Assembly: GCF_000208745.1 (NCBI RefSeq) | Contig: NC_030859.1 | Location: 8,820,382-8,884,381, forward strand | Direction of reading: 5' to 3' | Source of the DNA: Theobroma cacao | Lineage: Eukaryota > Streptophyta > Magnoliopsida > Malvales > Malvaceae | DNA: 64,000 bases | Shown: one piece after another, positions 48,781-63,346 of the stretch | How positions within the stretch are numbered: the stretch's first letter is position 1 | How the letters are laid out: each line of letters starts with the position of its first letter | Notes under the pieces: generated by a model | Told to the model about the DNA's origin: nothing | Databases searched by the model: none | What the model saw: the letters and a program-made list of their open reading frames with translations, nothing else | Made by a program: the position numbers and the translations under genes

Positions 48781-48858
48781 ACCGGAGTCCTTCCACCACC
48801 ACTTTTCTTTTCTCCGTCGCCGCCTCTGGAAGTCTTCTGATTTGACGTTTTCAAAGTC

Positions 48859-50850
48859 ATGCCTCGGTAATGGATCTTTACCAATTTAGTCTTAAAAGAA
48901 GTTAACACTCTCACTATGAAAAATTTTATCAACCTTTGTTGTATATATTTTATTTGGATTCAAATTTTCAGGTATTATTGTGATTACTGCGACACTTATT
49001 TGACCCACGACTCTGTAAGTCTTCTGATTCATTTTTTTTTGTCATATTTCTATTTCTCTGTTGGTTCTGTTTGTGTTTACTTTAATCCTTTCGTATTAAG
49101 TCTATATGTTGATTTTTGATTGAGCTCTTAACAGCTAAGTAATTTTAATTAGTTTGGACTGTTGCATTTACAAAAATTGCTGAGAAATTTTGTTTGGGTT
49201 TAAATTTCAGCCATCAGTTAGGAAACAACACAATGCTGGTTACAAACACAAGGTAATTATAGAGTATTTTCTTATTTGTTCGTTTTATTTATCTTGTTAG
49301 TTATACTGTTTGCTGATTCTGGGTGTAATTATAGGCAAATGTTAGAACTTACTACCAGCAATTTGAGGAGCAACAGACCCAGAGCTTAATTGACCAAAGG
49401 ATCAAGGAACATCTTGGTCAAGCTGCAGCTTTCCAGCAGGTTGGAGCTGCTTTCAATCAACATCTGATGGCTCAGAGGCCCCGCCTTCCTGTTCTTCCTA
49501 CACCTGTTATGCCGATTCCAGGGGCTGCGCCGTTACCTATGAATCAACCAATGGTCCCAGGGATTAGACCCCCTGTTCTGCCAAGACCACTTCCAGGTCC
49601 TCCAGGTGGGTTTGATACATATATGTATTATTCCTGTTGTTGCTAATATCAGTTTTGGTTATTTGGTTAACGATCATATTCTGTAACGAATTTTACATGG
49701 TGTTAGTGAACTCAAAGAATTTACTTTTGTTTGTTTTGTCACCATAAATCTGTTATTTACATGTCATATAGTTTAGCTCATTTTATTGATACGCATCTTT
49801 TCAATCAGTCAATAAAAGATACTATAGGATCAACTTTTCCTTCAAAATCTGGAACTTCTATCTTGATTTTCTTGGGTATATCTCTAGCCATATCTTGTAC
49901 TTCTTGCCTTCTTTCAATCAATTGGTGACCTAGTGCAATCCATTGTTTTGCCTTTGAGGTAAGGTTTGACCCGCTGCTGCTTCAACAAGCTTTTTATCTT
50001 GGTGTTGAATATTTGTAACATCTCTTCAAAGTCAGAGAGTAATCTTTTTTCTAGTGAACCCATATCGCCTCCCAATGCTGACATAATCTCCTTCGTGTTT
50101 TAATGATCTCGTTGTAAAGCCTTTGAATTCAATTCTGTGTTTGTCACCATTATTGAGTAGAATTATGGCAACATCCTTTGGATCTTTAAGCTCTGGTACC
50201 TATGTAGGACAGCTTGGGGGTAGGAATTATGGTATTATTAATCAGAAATTTTTAAGAAAATAGGGAAAATTGAATAAAGAAGAAGCAAAACAGAAAAGAA
50301 AGATCCCTATGCTTCACACATAGGGTTCCTTGGTTGCTTTACACAACCAAGAAGAAAGAAAACCTAAGCATCACACTTAGGGATCCTTAGGACTTCGGAG
50401 TAATACCTAAGGTTGATTGCATCAGACAATCACAATAGCAACGGTGCTGAAAAATTCCTTGTCACAATCTCATAATCAGTCTCCAAAAGAAAGAGTACAT
50501 TGATATTTATATATGCTACTAGCCTACGACAAACCCTAACCATAGATGGAATTGAACCTTTTTCTTCTTTTTTGGTGACATTGGCAGGTTATGTTCCTGC
50601 TCCAGGCATGCCACCAATGGTGGCACCACCAGGTGCTCCTTCCTTGCCTGGTCAAATAAATGGTGTTCCACGGCCTCCTACATTGGCTCCCCTGACAACA
50701 GTTCCTGGAACTGCAACGACACCAACTTCTTCTAATGCAGCGCCCACCATGGTTACACCTGCAAGTTATCAAACCAATCCTGCTGCCCCAACAGGTGGAG
50801 GGTTTGACAATTTCAATGCCAATGCACAGCCTTCTGAAGCTAATCATTAA
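48859..50850 (+). CDS. U1C: U1 small nuclear ribonucleoprotein C (U1-C), five exons
   Basis: Exons are 48859-48866, 48972-49014, 49211-49252, 49335-49605 and 50588-50850; all introns are GT-AG and join in frame to give 208 residues, close to the usual plant length. The protein is part of the U1 snRNP in the nucleus, where it stabilises pairing of U1 RNA with the 5' splice site during pre-mRNA splicing. Residues 1-31 form the U1-type zinc finger, starting MPRYYCDYCDTYLTHDS, with zinc ligands Cys6, Cys9, His24 and His30 all present. Residues 32-75 are the conserved helix region (YYQQFEEQQTQSLID, IKEHLGQ). From about 75 to the end the chain is rich in proline, glycine and methionine, as in plant homologues. 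The first coding exon is only 8 bases. No stops or frameshifts were seen, so the gene looks functional. Intron 4 (982 bp) carries an antisense gypsy relic. The start fits the invariant MPR beginning of the family. Confidence 0.93.
49790..50530 (-). mobile_element. Antisense gypsy relic inside U1-C intron 4
   Basis: The minus strand of about 49940-49795 reads 'RQEVQDMARDIPKKIKIEV' then 'PDFEGKVDP..SFID', a Ty3/gypsy gag segment. GCTCTGGTACCT at 50190-50201 is a decayed PBS (TGGTATCAGAGC on the element strand), and an LTR-like end TGTAGGAC starts at 50203. The region to about 50530 would be the 5' LTR and includes a reverse TATA-like site (ATATTTATATATGC, about 50503). Only the 5' part of the element remains. 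The U1-C acceptor at 50587 is intact. Confidence 0.65.
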
Positions 50851-51792
50851 TCTGGTTAAACTTGCATGCTTTGCTTCCATATCTAAAGTAAGAGCTTAAG
50901 TAAGCTGATGTATGCTATTGAACATGAAGCTTTGTGATTATTAAGGGTGTATGGTAATTTTTTTTAGAAGGGTAGTTTGTGTATGAGACTTGCAGCATAT
51001 GGGAAACATATAACTTGATGAAGACAAAGAAGTTGACTTATTTTGCTTTGACATTGTTTTTTGGCACAAATTTGTCTTCTGGGAAGCATAAAAGGTTTTC
51101 ACAGATTATCTGATCTGAAAATTTTTAAGGTCAATGCATTTATTCAAACCTAAGGGAGCAGGCTTATCATTTCACCATTTGGGATTTTGCACTGGTTCAT
51201 TGACACAGTTTAAATTATGCAAAAATAGTGTAAGCTTAGTAATATTCTTCATTGTTTATTTCAGTTTATATGTTTATAGATATAAATGTATTCTTCTTCC
51301 ATATTGCAATGTTGCACAAAGGATCCACCGATGATATCAAGGGAGTACCTAAGAATATCATGATTGTTTTGGTTGTTCTTCTACGGGTTGCATTATTCTC
51401 ATAATGTGGGATTCAGACGTAATGAACGAAAATACTATATCTCCTTGGTAATTTTTTTTACCTTCATCATACTGTTTTTACAGGCAATCAGAGCCAATGA
51501 GCATTCCTCTCAGTCTGATAATGATATTTCATTCAGCTTTCCTGTTGGGATTCTTACTCTAAAATTCCATCAAGTTCTTTGGTGCTGAATGGAGGATAGT
51601 TTTGTGCTGCCATTGTATCTTTCCTTTTTTTTTTTCATCACTAGTAGATTTTTATTGTGATACAGTTGAAAGTTGGTGTTACTTACAAAGTCTGGAGCTT
51701 ATCCTGTATGTTTAATTTTGTGAGAAAATGAAATATTACTAGCTGCCATTTGATGATCTGTTCTTTTTGCAGCCTCATTTTATTGGTTGTAA
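50851..51792 (+). other. U1-C 3' UTR and downstream sequence
   Basis: There is no coding domain. The first 200-300 bases probably include the 3' UTR, but no single poly(A) signal stands out. The small ORFs at 51134 and 51364 are not recognisable proteins. Confidence 0.4.
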
Positions 51793-52350
51793 TGGGGGAG
51801 CTAAACAATCACTTCAAAAACTGTGGGTGACGCTAAGTATCCACTAGATTAAAAGGAAGCCTTCATTTGCCAATCTTAATAACCATAAATCCTTAATATT
51901 TCTTTTATCTAAGAAAACTAAAATTCTTATTAATTTTAGTGGTGCAATTTTGTCAATTATTTTCAATTTTAATCATTTTTTTATCTTGTGTGTTTCTAAT
52001 TATTTTGAATTAATATCACTTTGTGAAAATAATTTTGAGATTTTTCAAACATTTTTGGTAAAGACCCATGATTATTTTTCATTGAAGAATTTTTTTAAAA
52101 AAAAAACCAATCACTTATAACTTTTTCTAAAATTCTCATTTTTAAGAAGGTTTTTAAACAATTATTTTTATTATTTTTTATTCTAATCCTTTCTAAAATA
52201 ATTTCATATATTTAATTCTTGCACACAATTAGAAATTACATAAAAAAATAAAGAAAATGCCCTAGAAAATATCTAAATTCTTATTGAGTTTGACCCAAAT
52301 TTGTTAGGTTCAAAGTTTATCTGGGTTGAGTTTGGGTAGACTCACCTCTT
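51793..52350 (+). repeat. Direct repeat, downstream copy
   Basis: It matches 48061-48590, offset by about 3.73 kb, with moderate divergence and small indels. It ends near the CACCTCTTCTTTCCCTTC stretch; the U1-C leader and coding sequence that follow the upstream copy are not found here. Confidence 0.8.
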
Positions 52351-52844
52351 CTTTCCCTTCTCTTTGTTTTTTTTTTTTGTTTAAATTTGATGTATTGATC
52401 AATTTTTTAAATATGTTGCCACTTTATTAATAAGATAAAATTAAAAATCTTTAGAGACTTAAAATTAAATAGTAAAAGTTTTTTAAAAGATACATAAATA
52501 AAATTTTCTCTCTCCAATTCCTTCTCCATCTTTTTCTTGTTCTCTTCGTTTTATTTCTTTTTAACTTCATCATTTTCTTCTCTTCTCCTTCCATTAAGTT
52601 AACTTCAAGGGCAATAGGGTAATAAGGATTTCAAAATAATTTTGACTTGTTGACTTTAGTGATATATTTTTTTTAAAGTGATTTTTACCTTTGACTTAGG
52701 TTTATAATGGGCTAATCAATTATTTTTTTAAAATAAATAAATTAAGGTTTTACTTTTAGTTGGGTTTGATTGTTGCCTTTTAGTTTAATTGAGCATATAA
52801 AATGATTGTAGCTGAGGGTCTTTTTCTAAATTTGTTGAAATTAA
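52351..52844. other. Intergenic, AT-rich, no gene seen
   Basis: The sequence is T-rich and TTAAAAAT-rich. No domain or repeat with clear ends was recognised. Confidence 0.5.
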
Positions 52845-52971
52845 CATTATAGTAGTTTATGAGCAGTTGAGCATTTGGCTCATTGATTGGTACATGATCT
52901 TCTCCTCAAAAGAGTAAGGTTGAATCCTCTTTTCTCCAAATATATATAAAAAAATCATTATAGTAGTTTAT
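52845..52971 (+). mobile_element. Short tRNA-derived SINE-like insertion with 16-bp TSD
   Basis: A 95-bp body (52861-52955) is bounded by the exact direct repeat CATTATAGTAGTTTAT at 52845-52860 and 52956-52971. The body has a TGGCTCATTGATTGG segment (A-box-like, about 52876-52890), GGTTGAATCC (B-box-like, 52919-52928, one base shorter than GGTTCGANNCC) and an A/T-rich tail ending TAAAAAAAT. A third partial repeat (ATAGTAGTTTATGTGATCC) lies near 53005, so a local duplication must also be considered. Confidence 0.55.
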
Positions 52972-53159
52972 ATGATCCTTGCTCTTCCTTTTTAAACATA
53001 GTGATATAGTAGTTTATGTGATCCCTAATTGGAATATGTTGGTTGATCTTGAATTACTCATTTGTAGGAATAAACTATAGCAAAAATAACTATTATATAG
53101 TTTGGTTAATGAAAGGTAGTAATTGCTATTATGACTCAATCCAATGTTTGGCTGGTAAA

Positions 53160-53500
53160 ATTAGTTTTAGAATAGCAAAAAAAAAAAAGTTAATAAAAGA
53201 TAAAAAAAATACTCTTTATTATAATATTTAATTTTTAATTTAAAATAATTATTTTTTATAATTTATTAAAATATTCATAAATTTGTATTTAAAACTTTGA
53301 TATAATTATTTCATTTTATTTTTTAAAAAATTAATAATTAAAATAGTAATATCATTATATTATCCTTTATTCTTTATTTTAATATTAAAATATTAATAAT
53401 TTATAATTACAATTTTTAATTTAAATATTATTTTTTTATAATTTATAATTAACATTTTAATTTAATTTTAAAATTTAAAATATTAAATTTTAGTTTTTCC
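53160..53500. repeat. AT-rich low-complexity stretch
   Basis: Long runs of A, T, AATT and TTTAAAAT make up this stretch. There is no gene. 53500-53860 that follows is less AT-rich and holds repeated AGATTTGG/CCAGATTC phrases, but nothing recognisable. Confidence 0.6.
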
Positions 53501-54148
53501 TTTTTCTTTCTTTTCTTTCTTCTCTATCAATTGACCACTACAGAAGTGGCCAGTTGGATTTAGCTGCTAAAGTGCCATATCGACACTTCTCGTAGTAAGA
53601 TTTGGTTGTAGAGTGCCAGATTCAGTCGAAGAGCATGAGATTCGGTGCTTTCGCAACCAGATTTGACGGTGGATGCTGAATCTATAATTTCCTTAGTTGA
53701 ATTTGGTTATGGAACGACACTTATCGTGATCAAATCTAAATGTGGAGTCATAGCTATTACCGTCACTCTTTGCCACCCTCTAATGGTGGAGAAAATTTAG
53801 AAAGAGAAAGAGAGGTAGATAGAGAGCAAAAGAAAATGTGAAAATGAAAAAATTGTATCTTATATGAAATGGTAATTTCTAAATTTGTTTAAAAATAGTT
53901 TTGTCCAATAATATTTTTGAGCTATTCCTCCACATTCGGAATAATCATTATCAAAAGAGAACTCGATAATGACAGTTCCTAGTTCTCTCGGATCAATCAT
54001 GTCGTGTAACAAATAACTTCTTAAGAAGAGCTTTTAAAATAAGATGAAATGATTATTTCATTCCCTCCGACCAAATGTGCACGTGCAGTAAGTAAAAGAG
54101 AGCTGCAAAAGAGAAATAAATTTCTCACGAAGGCAAAAGTAAGCTTAC

Positions 54149-54228
54149 CAGCCAGTCCAGCTTTCAGTCCACATCTCTGGTTTGTAGGCCTTGGTTGGAG
54201 AAAAGTAGAAACCATTCCAGGTGTTAAT
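54149..54228 (-). pseudogene. Single exon relic of a plant beta-galactosidase (GH35)
   Basis: The minus strand has an acceptor (TTCTTCCAACAG) directly before '[20 protein letters not shown]' then 'TESWTGW', and a donor GTAAGC after the final GGCTG. In plant GH35 enzymes the corresponding exon reads INTCNGFYC...FSPNKAYKPKMWTEAWTGW; here three residues are deleted and the first cysteine is tryptophan. The Glu in 'WTESW' is at the position of the catalytic nucleophile. The enzyme normally trims galactose from cell-wall polymers outside the cell. No other exon was recognised on either side, so this is a fragment of a moved or deleted gene. Confidence 0.65.
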
Positions 54229-54399
54229 CTGTTGGAAGAAAATAAAAGTTAAGAAAACTCAATATGAATAATTATTGATTATTCCATTAGAAATACACAA
54301 CTGCTTTGACATCTACAAATGTTGAAAATGCAAAGGTATTCTCCATGAACACCGCGAACCATGTAAGCTCAAATGGATACAAAACTTAAATCAAATAAA

Positions 54400-55073
54400 A
54401 TGTTGAGCTAAATGTATAATAATAAGAATAAAAATATTTATAATGAAAATAAATTTTTTTTAAAATTTTGATGTAAATTTATAAGATTAAAGGTAAATAT
54501 TCATATCACACAAACTACAAAAATCAATATTTAGTTTTTTAAATAAACTTAAGTAAAAGTAATTTGTATCCTCTCAAATTCTCAAATTTGTTTTAAATAT
54601 TTATGTATAAAAAATTAAAAATATTAATATTAAAATTTTTTCAATTTTAACGTAAATGTATGAAAATAAAGATAAAACACATAAAGTTGTTATTAATGTT
54701 TTTAAAATATTGACGTAAATGTATAAAATTTATGATAAAAAGTCATGCTAGACAAACTAAAAATATTTATATTGAAAATTAGCCTTTTACAAATATTATC
54801 ATCAATTTATAATAATAATGATAAAATACTAAAAATGAAAATTAGCCTTTTAAAAATCATAACTTTAATTTATAAGAATAAAATTAAAAAATCATATCAC
54901 ATAAACTACAAAAATTAATATTTAGTTTTTTAAATATACTTAATTAAAATTAATATGTATCTTCTCAAATTCTTAAATTTGTTCTAAATATTCTTACATA
55001 AAAAATAAAAATATTAATATTAAATCAAATAATATTTATTCAATTTTAACGTAAATGTAGGAGAATAAGGATT
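54400..55073. repeat. AT-rich tandem array, period about 400 bp, left part
   Basis: Repeated landmarks include AAACTACAAAAATCAATATT (about 54505, with a variant about 54905 and again about 57972), TTGACGTAAAT, CTAAAAATATTTATA and GAAAATTAGCCTTTTA. The array continues at about 57745-58098 and 59614-59690, showing that the elements between were inserted into it. Confidence 0.65.
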
Positions 55074-58098
<3,025 letters not shown>

Positions 58099-59608
58099 TG
58101 TTGTTCAATTTTTTACCCACGCAAGTATACGTATCGTAAAGATAATATAATGATGAGTAGAGTATTTCACAAAAAATTATTTTAATTCCTATTGTTAAGT
58201 ACTAAAATTGACACATCCTAACCTTATCCAAACAATTATAAAATTAAAATTAAAACTAATAAACTAATAACTAAAACTAATCTAAAATATATCAGCAAAA
58301 TTATTTTATTAACTTCTAGTGATTACCGAACCTAAGATTATGATGTCCTTCAATATTTCATCTGATTATTGTCTCTCTCTCTTAACTCAGTTTAATGGAT
58401 TAAGTTTTTAACCTAGAGTCTTAAATTATTTATAAGTCTCTGTCGAGTTTTTCATAAAAATACCTCTCCAAATTAATTTACTATATGTCTATGCCAATTA
58501 AATTGAAGAAAGATTCATCAAGTTTGTGCTTTAATCTTGGAAACGTATGGCTTATATGTGTATGTCTATTCTATATGCAAATTAAATCACCAAATCAATT
58601 AAGTGTATTCGATCATACGCTATTCAAGATCTACCTAAATCTCCTTCGTCAAGGTTTAACCTACGTTTTCAATTCAATCTAATTGGTGATCAGGCAATTA
58701 GAAGCATTAAGAACAGAATAAAATAAACAACTTAAATCTGTCAAATATAAGCAAAAAAGAGATAAATAAATCAGACTACGTATTGAGTTTAATCATAATC
58801 TTAGATAAATAAATTAGTTCCTCATCAAGTCACACAACAGATCATTATCAAATAAAACAAAACCAAGAAAATAAGAGAATAACAAAAAGATTGAATAACC
58901 CAAGAATTGTATTCTTAATCTCCAAATCTTCTTGAATCCTTCAAATTTTTCTCAACTTCAATGACTTTGTGGCTTGATTCTTAGCTTCAATCCAATGTTT
59001 CGTTCTCTTCCAAAAGTCCTCTGAAAGGGTTTTTTTCTAGGGCTTTGAAATTAAGCCAAGTTGGGTGAAGAAAGAAGTCAATTCCAACCAGGATTTCCTT
59101 ATCAGACTATGTGGGTTGCGGCCTCAACCAATTTATTAGCAGAAATCATAATTACTCTAAGACTGCTATAGTCCTTCAAATTCGACAAGATTTTTGACCA
59201 CCTTCCAAGTACAACTTAGAAAGTGGTAAACATATAATTTGTAGCTTTTCCTCTTATCTTTCCAATGATCTAAGAATCATCTCATTTAGAGTACTGTAGA
59301 GAGATATATGATTAAAATACTAAAACACATGTAGTGAAAATCTGCACGTCAAAATTGCTCTCTTTCTTCCATTAAAATTCTTCATTCATTAAACATCTAC
59401 AAAAACACAAATAAATCAATAACAATCTATTTTAATCACATAAACACCAAATTAAGCATAAAATTAACTAAGATTAGATGGACTCACTTAAATTAATTAA
59501 TTTAAAATAATTTAAATGAAATTTATTAATTTCTATGCTTTACTATAAGAATTAAGTTAAATTACTATCAAAATTAAGCCTAAATAACTATATATCATAG
59601 ATTTATCA
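58099..59608 (-). mobile_element. Athila/Tat-like solo LTR, complete, TSD GTTAA
   Basis: It is 1510 bp; on the element strand it starts TGATAAATC (59608 end) and ends ...AACA (58099 end). GTTAA flanks it at 58094-58098 and 59609-59613, and the AT-rich array resumes on both sides. The inner-end sequence (GCAAGTATACGTATCG) resembles the LTR at 23288. No coding is present. Confidence 0.82.
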
Positions 59609-59613
59609 GTTAA

Positions 59614-60479
59614 TAAGGGATTTTTTTTATTCTAATATAAATATATGAAAATAAAGATAAAAATATATAAAGTTGAATCTTCCAACATGTTTTGATTTAT
59701 TTTAGGATCCTTGGTAAGTGGTAATTGACAATAACAAGCATATGGTTTGGAAAAAGTGAAGAAAAACATAAAAAATGCACTCGCAAATGGTCATCCCATC
59801 ACCCAATGGAGCTAGAGAGATTTCCAGGCGATGATAAATTGAAATGGATTTCTTAAACTCGATTATGGACCTCTTGGAATCCCTTTTATCTTCTAAGACA
59901 ACTTCTCCAAGTTGAGCAACCATGCCTCCTCAAAGAGTTTTGTCATAGATGATTAGGCCATAAATTTATAAATATTAACGTTAATTTACATTTAATGTTA
60001 ACATTAATAATTAATATATAAGGTCAATATACATAAAGCAAAACATTGGTATACTTATTATATCAACATTAATATATCATGTTAATGTTATGTAAATATA
60101 CATTAATGTTAATGTTATGTATATTAACGGTAAATTTTAAGATAAATTATTACCCTTACCTCTTTAGAGTTTTTTCTTAATTGATTTCGGGTCTATTAAT
60201 ATTCAAAATAGACACTCTATCTCAAAATAATGTATTTTCCAAGACACATAACTCCTATCGTTACTTCGACATTTGAGTTTCATTAACTTAATGATATGGC
60301 ATGAATGTTTTACTCATTTCACCCTTATTGAATTAGAGAAACAACAAAATTTGTTTTTGGTGGCATCAATCAAGAAAGTATTGAATCTTTTCTTTTGATT
60401 AAAAGAAGATAATTGAGGAGTACTTGTTGACCTAATAATACTTGCAAAATGAATTATCATCCGTTATTCAAGAGGAGTG
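59614..60479. other. Array remnant and unassigned sequence
   Basis: 59614-59690 completes the AT-rich unit interrupted by the solo LTR. 59702-59923 (-) is a 73-residue frame (MVAQLGEVVLEDKRD start, hydrophobic end) with no domain I recognise; it may be a gene fragment. 59940-60130 is made of TTAACATTAAT/ATTAATGTTAA inverted segments. 60130-60480 shows nothing clear. Confidence 0.4.
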
Positions 60480-63346
60480 GAGTTCCTTGATTCTTAGTGT
60501 AAGGTAATTAGTCAATCTAAGCTCGCAACTTTTGCTACTTCTCGACAACCTTTTTACATTAAGTGGATTCAAGAAGCTCACGAGGAGGACGTTGAAATAG
60601 TAGAGCCAGGCAATATTAAAACCTTGCAAAAGGAATTACAAGAGTTAGCAAAGGAGGAAGAAGTCATGTGGAAGAAATGGTCTAGAGTTGAATAGTTAAA
60701 AGATGGGGACAAGAATTCCAAGTTTTGTCATCAGAGAGCATCAGCGAGATGGAAGAAAAATACAATTTGGGCATTGCAAAAGGTGACTAGTGAATAGGTT
60801 GATTCGAAGGAAGGTATAAAGTTTTAAGTAAATGATTTCTTCACTAACCTTTTTACTACTTCTAACCCTTCAATGATTAAGGAGGTCTTGGCCTATACTC
60901 AGTTATGTATAACAACAGATATGAATGAGCACCTAATTGCTAATATCTCGTTAGAAGAAGTTTGAGTGGCATTGTTTCAGATGGCACCATTAAAAGCTCT
61001 TAGTCCAGATGGTCTGCCTACTTTATTCTATCAGAGATTCTGGGATATTATGGGGCCAAGTATTCATCAATGTGTCATTGAATTTTTTGATGGAAGATCT
61101 GTTATTGAAGGTATCAACCACACACTTATTTCTTTGATTCCAAAAGTGTCAACACCAGAATTGGTAAGTCAATTTAGACTAATTAGCTTGTGTAATGTCC
61201 TTTACAAGAGAGCCTCCAAAGTATTGACTAACAGATTGAAAACTATATTGTTCGGTACAACCTCTTAAAATCAAAGTGCATTTGTCCCTGGAAGATTGAT
61301 AACTGACTATGTCATTGCGGCTCAAGAGATTATTCATTATTTACATAATAAAAGATAGGGATAAAAGGGTAGTTTTGCACTTAAGTTAGACATGAGTAAA
61401 GCTTATGATCATGTCGAATGGTCATTTGTCCAAGCTATTTTAGTGAAAATGGGATTTAGTGCAAAGTTTGTGGCCATGGTTATGCAATACATCTCGATTG
61501 TTACTTATTCGGTGCTCATTAATGGCATTCTAGGAAATGTGATTAAACTTACTAGAGGTTTAAGACAAGGTGATCCACTTTCCCCATTCCTTTTTGTAAT
61601 TATTTATGAAGCCCTATCCTCGTTGTTGTCAACAGCAAAGGAACGTAAAGATATTTCTAGTCTAAATGTGAGCAGGAGAAGACCAACTATCACACATTGA
61701 TTCTTTGCAGATGACAGTATGATTTTCGGGAGGACTCACACTCAAGAGTTGTTGAATCTGCAATCTCTATTTGCAAAGTACGAATGTGCATCAAGTCAGA
61801 AAATAAATTACGAGAAATCATCTATTCTTTTCAATAGGAATACAAGGGACACTGAGGTTGATTTAGCTTGTCAACTACTGGGGTTTCAAAGAGAGAACTG
61901 GGATGGTAGATATCTTGGAATGCCGCTTAAATGTGAGGGTTCTAAGAAACAAATTTTTAGCTATGTGAAAGAGTGAATAATGAAAAAAATTTCCAATTGG
62001 ACACATAAGCTTCTATTGATAGCGGGCAGGGAAGTCTTGATTAAATCGGTGGCTCAAGCTATTTCTACTTTCATTATAAGTTGTTTTAAACTGCCAGATT
62101 ATTTGTGCAAAGAAATCTATTCACTATTTTCCAATTTCTGGTGGAGAGGATCTCATTCTAGAGCAAAGATTCATTGGAAGTCTTAGAGTCATTTGTGCAT
62201 GTCCAAACATTCAGGTGGCATGGGTTTTAAAGATCTACGCAATTTTAATAAAGCTTTGTTAACAATGCAAGGGTGGCGGTTGCAAATGAATCACTCATCA
62301 ATTGCTTATCAAGTGCTTAAATCTTGGTACTTCCCTCATAAGAATTTTTTAGAGGTTCTTCTCGGTCCTAATCCAAGCTATTTATGGAGAAGAATAAGGG
62401 AGAGCCAATGTATTATTAACAGTGGGGCTTTCTGGAGGATTGGTGATGGACAAAATACACCTGCGAAGGTGCACAATTGGATTCCTTATGATACCCCAAG
62501 ATTGGTGTTAGTGTGTGATGAACAGGTATAAAGATCTACCAAGGTCAGTGAGTTTATTTTACCTGAGCAAATGGTTTGGGTTATTGAAAAGGTAGAAGCT
62601 TGTTTTCCGCCTTATGAAAGCTCACTCATTTTGGCATTGCCATTAAGTTTTAGGAATCCAAGAGACAGGTTGGTCCGGCCAAATAGTAAAGATTGTAAGT
62701 ATACGGTAAAGCTAGGCTATGAATTGTTAAGCAGATTATCAGATGGTGAAAGATATGGTGCTAGTTCATCTGGGTGTCTAGTTAATGATTGGAAGAAATT
62801 CTGGCACCTTGACATACCCAAAAAAAATCCAATTATTTGTGTGGAAGATCTTTCATGGATGTCTTCCAACATCTTCTGCTTTAATTAGGAGAAGTGTTGA
62901 TATTAATTCTTATTGTCCATTGTGTAATAACACTTTGGAAACAGATCTTCATGTTCTATGTGATTGCTCTTTTGCAAAGGCATTTTGGTTGGCTTCTAAG
63001 TGGGGCTTCCGGGATATTGTTCATTATTACTTATCTCTCAAGGAATGGCTTTTTATGCTACTACACACATTAGATAAAATTAATATGGAGGAGATGTGTT
63101 GTGTTATGTGGGCTATTTGGAAGGGACGTAATTCAGTAGTCTTTAAGAAAAAGACTTTTAATCTGATCAAAACACTTCAAATGGGGATGGATATGTTTTC
63201 CCAATACAAAATTGTGTCTATAGTAGAAAGCCAGCAACAGATACCACTTGTAGTAGAGGACTCTCGTTGGAAGATGCCATTGGTTACCAAATTGAATTGT
63301 GATGTTACTATTATTGACCAGAATGGAGAAACCTTTTGTGAGACCC
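60480..63346 (+). mobile_element. LINE (L1-type), 5'-truncated, with RT, zinc-binding and start of RNase H
   Basis: From about 60600 the frame encodes 'WLKDGDKNSKFCHQRAS' (one stop before LKDG), the usual plant L1 sequence before RT. RT follows: 'KALSPDGLPTLFYQ', 'INHTLISLIPK', 'FRLISLCNVLYK', 'LDMSKAYDHVEW', 'GLRQGDPLSPFLF', 'FADDSMIF' (FADD at 61704-61715). Then come 'YLGMPL', 'KISNWTHKLLLIAGREVLIKS', 'GGMGFKDL', the zinc-binding RVT module (CPLCNNTLETDLHVLCDC, about 62914) and the RNase H start ('KLNCDVTII', 63289). No endonuclease is seen. At least eight stops or frameshifts occur. The family-2 LTR cuts it at 63347. Confidence 0.88.

Noticed and set aside
50536..50880. Minus-strand 114-residue ORF opposite U1-C exon 5
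   Set aside because: It is the antisense shadow of a GC-richer coding exon; there is no domain.
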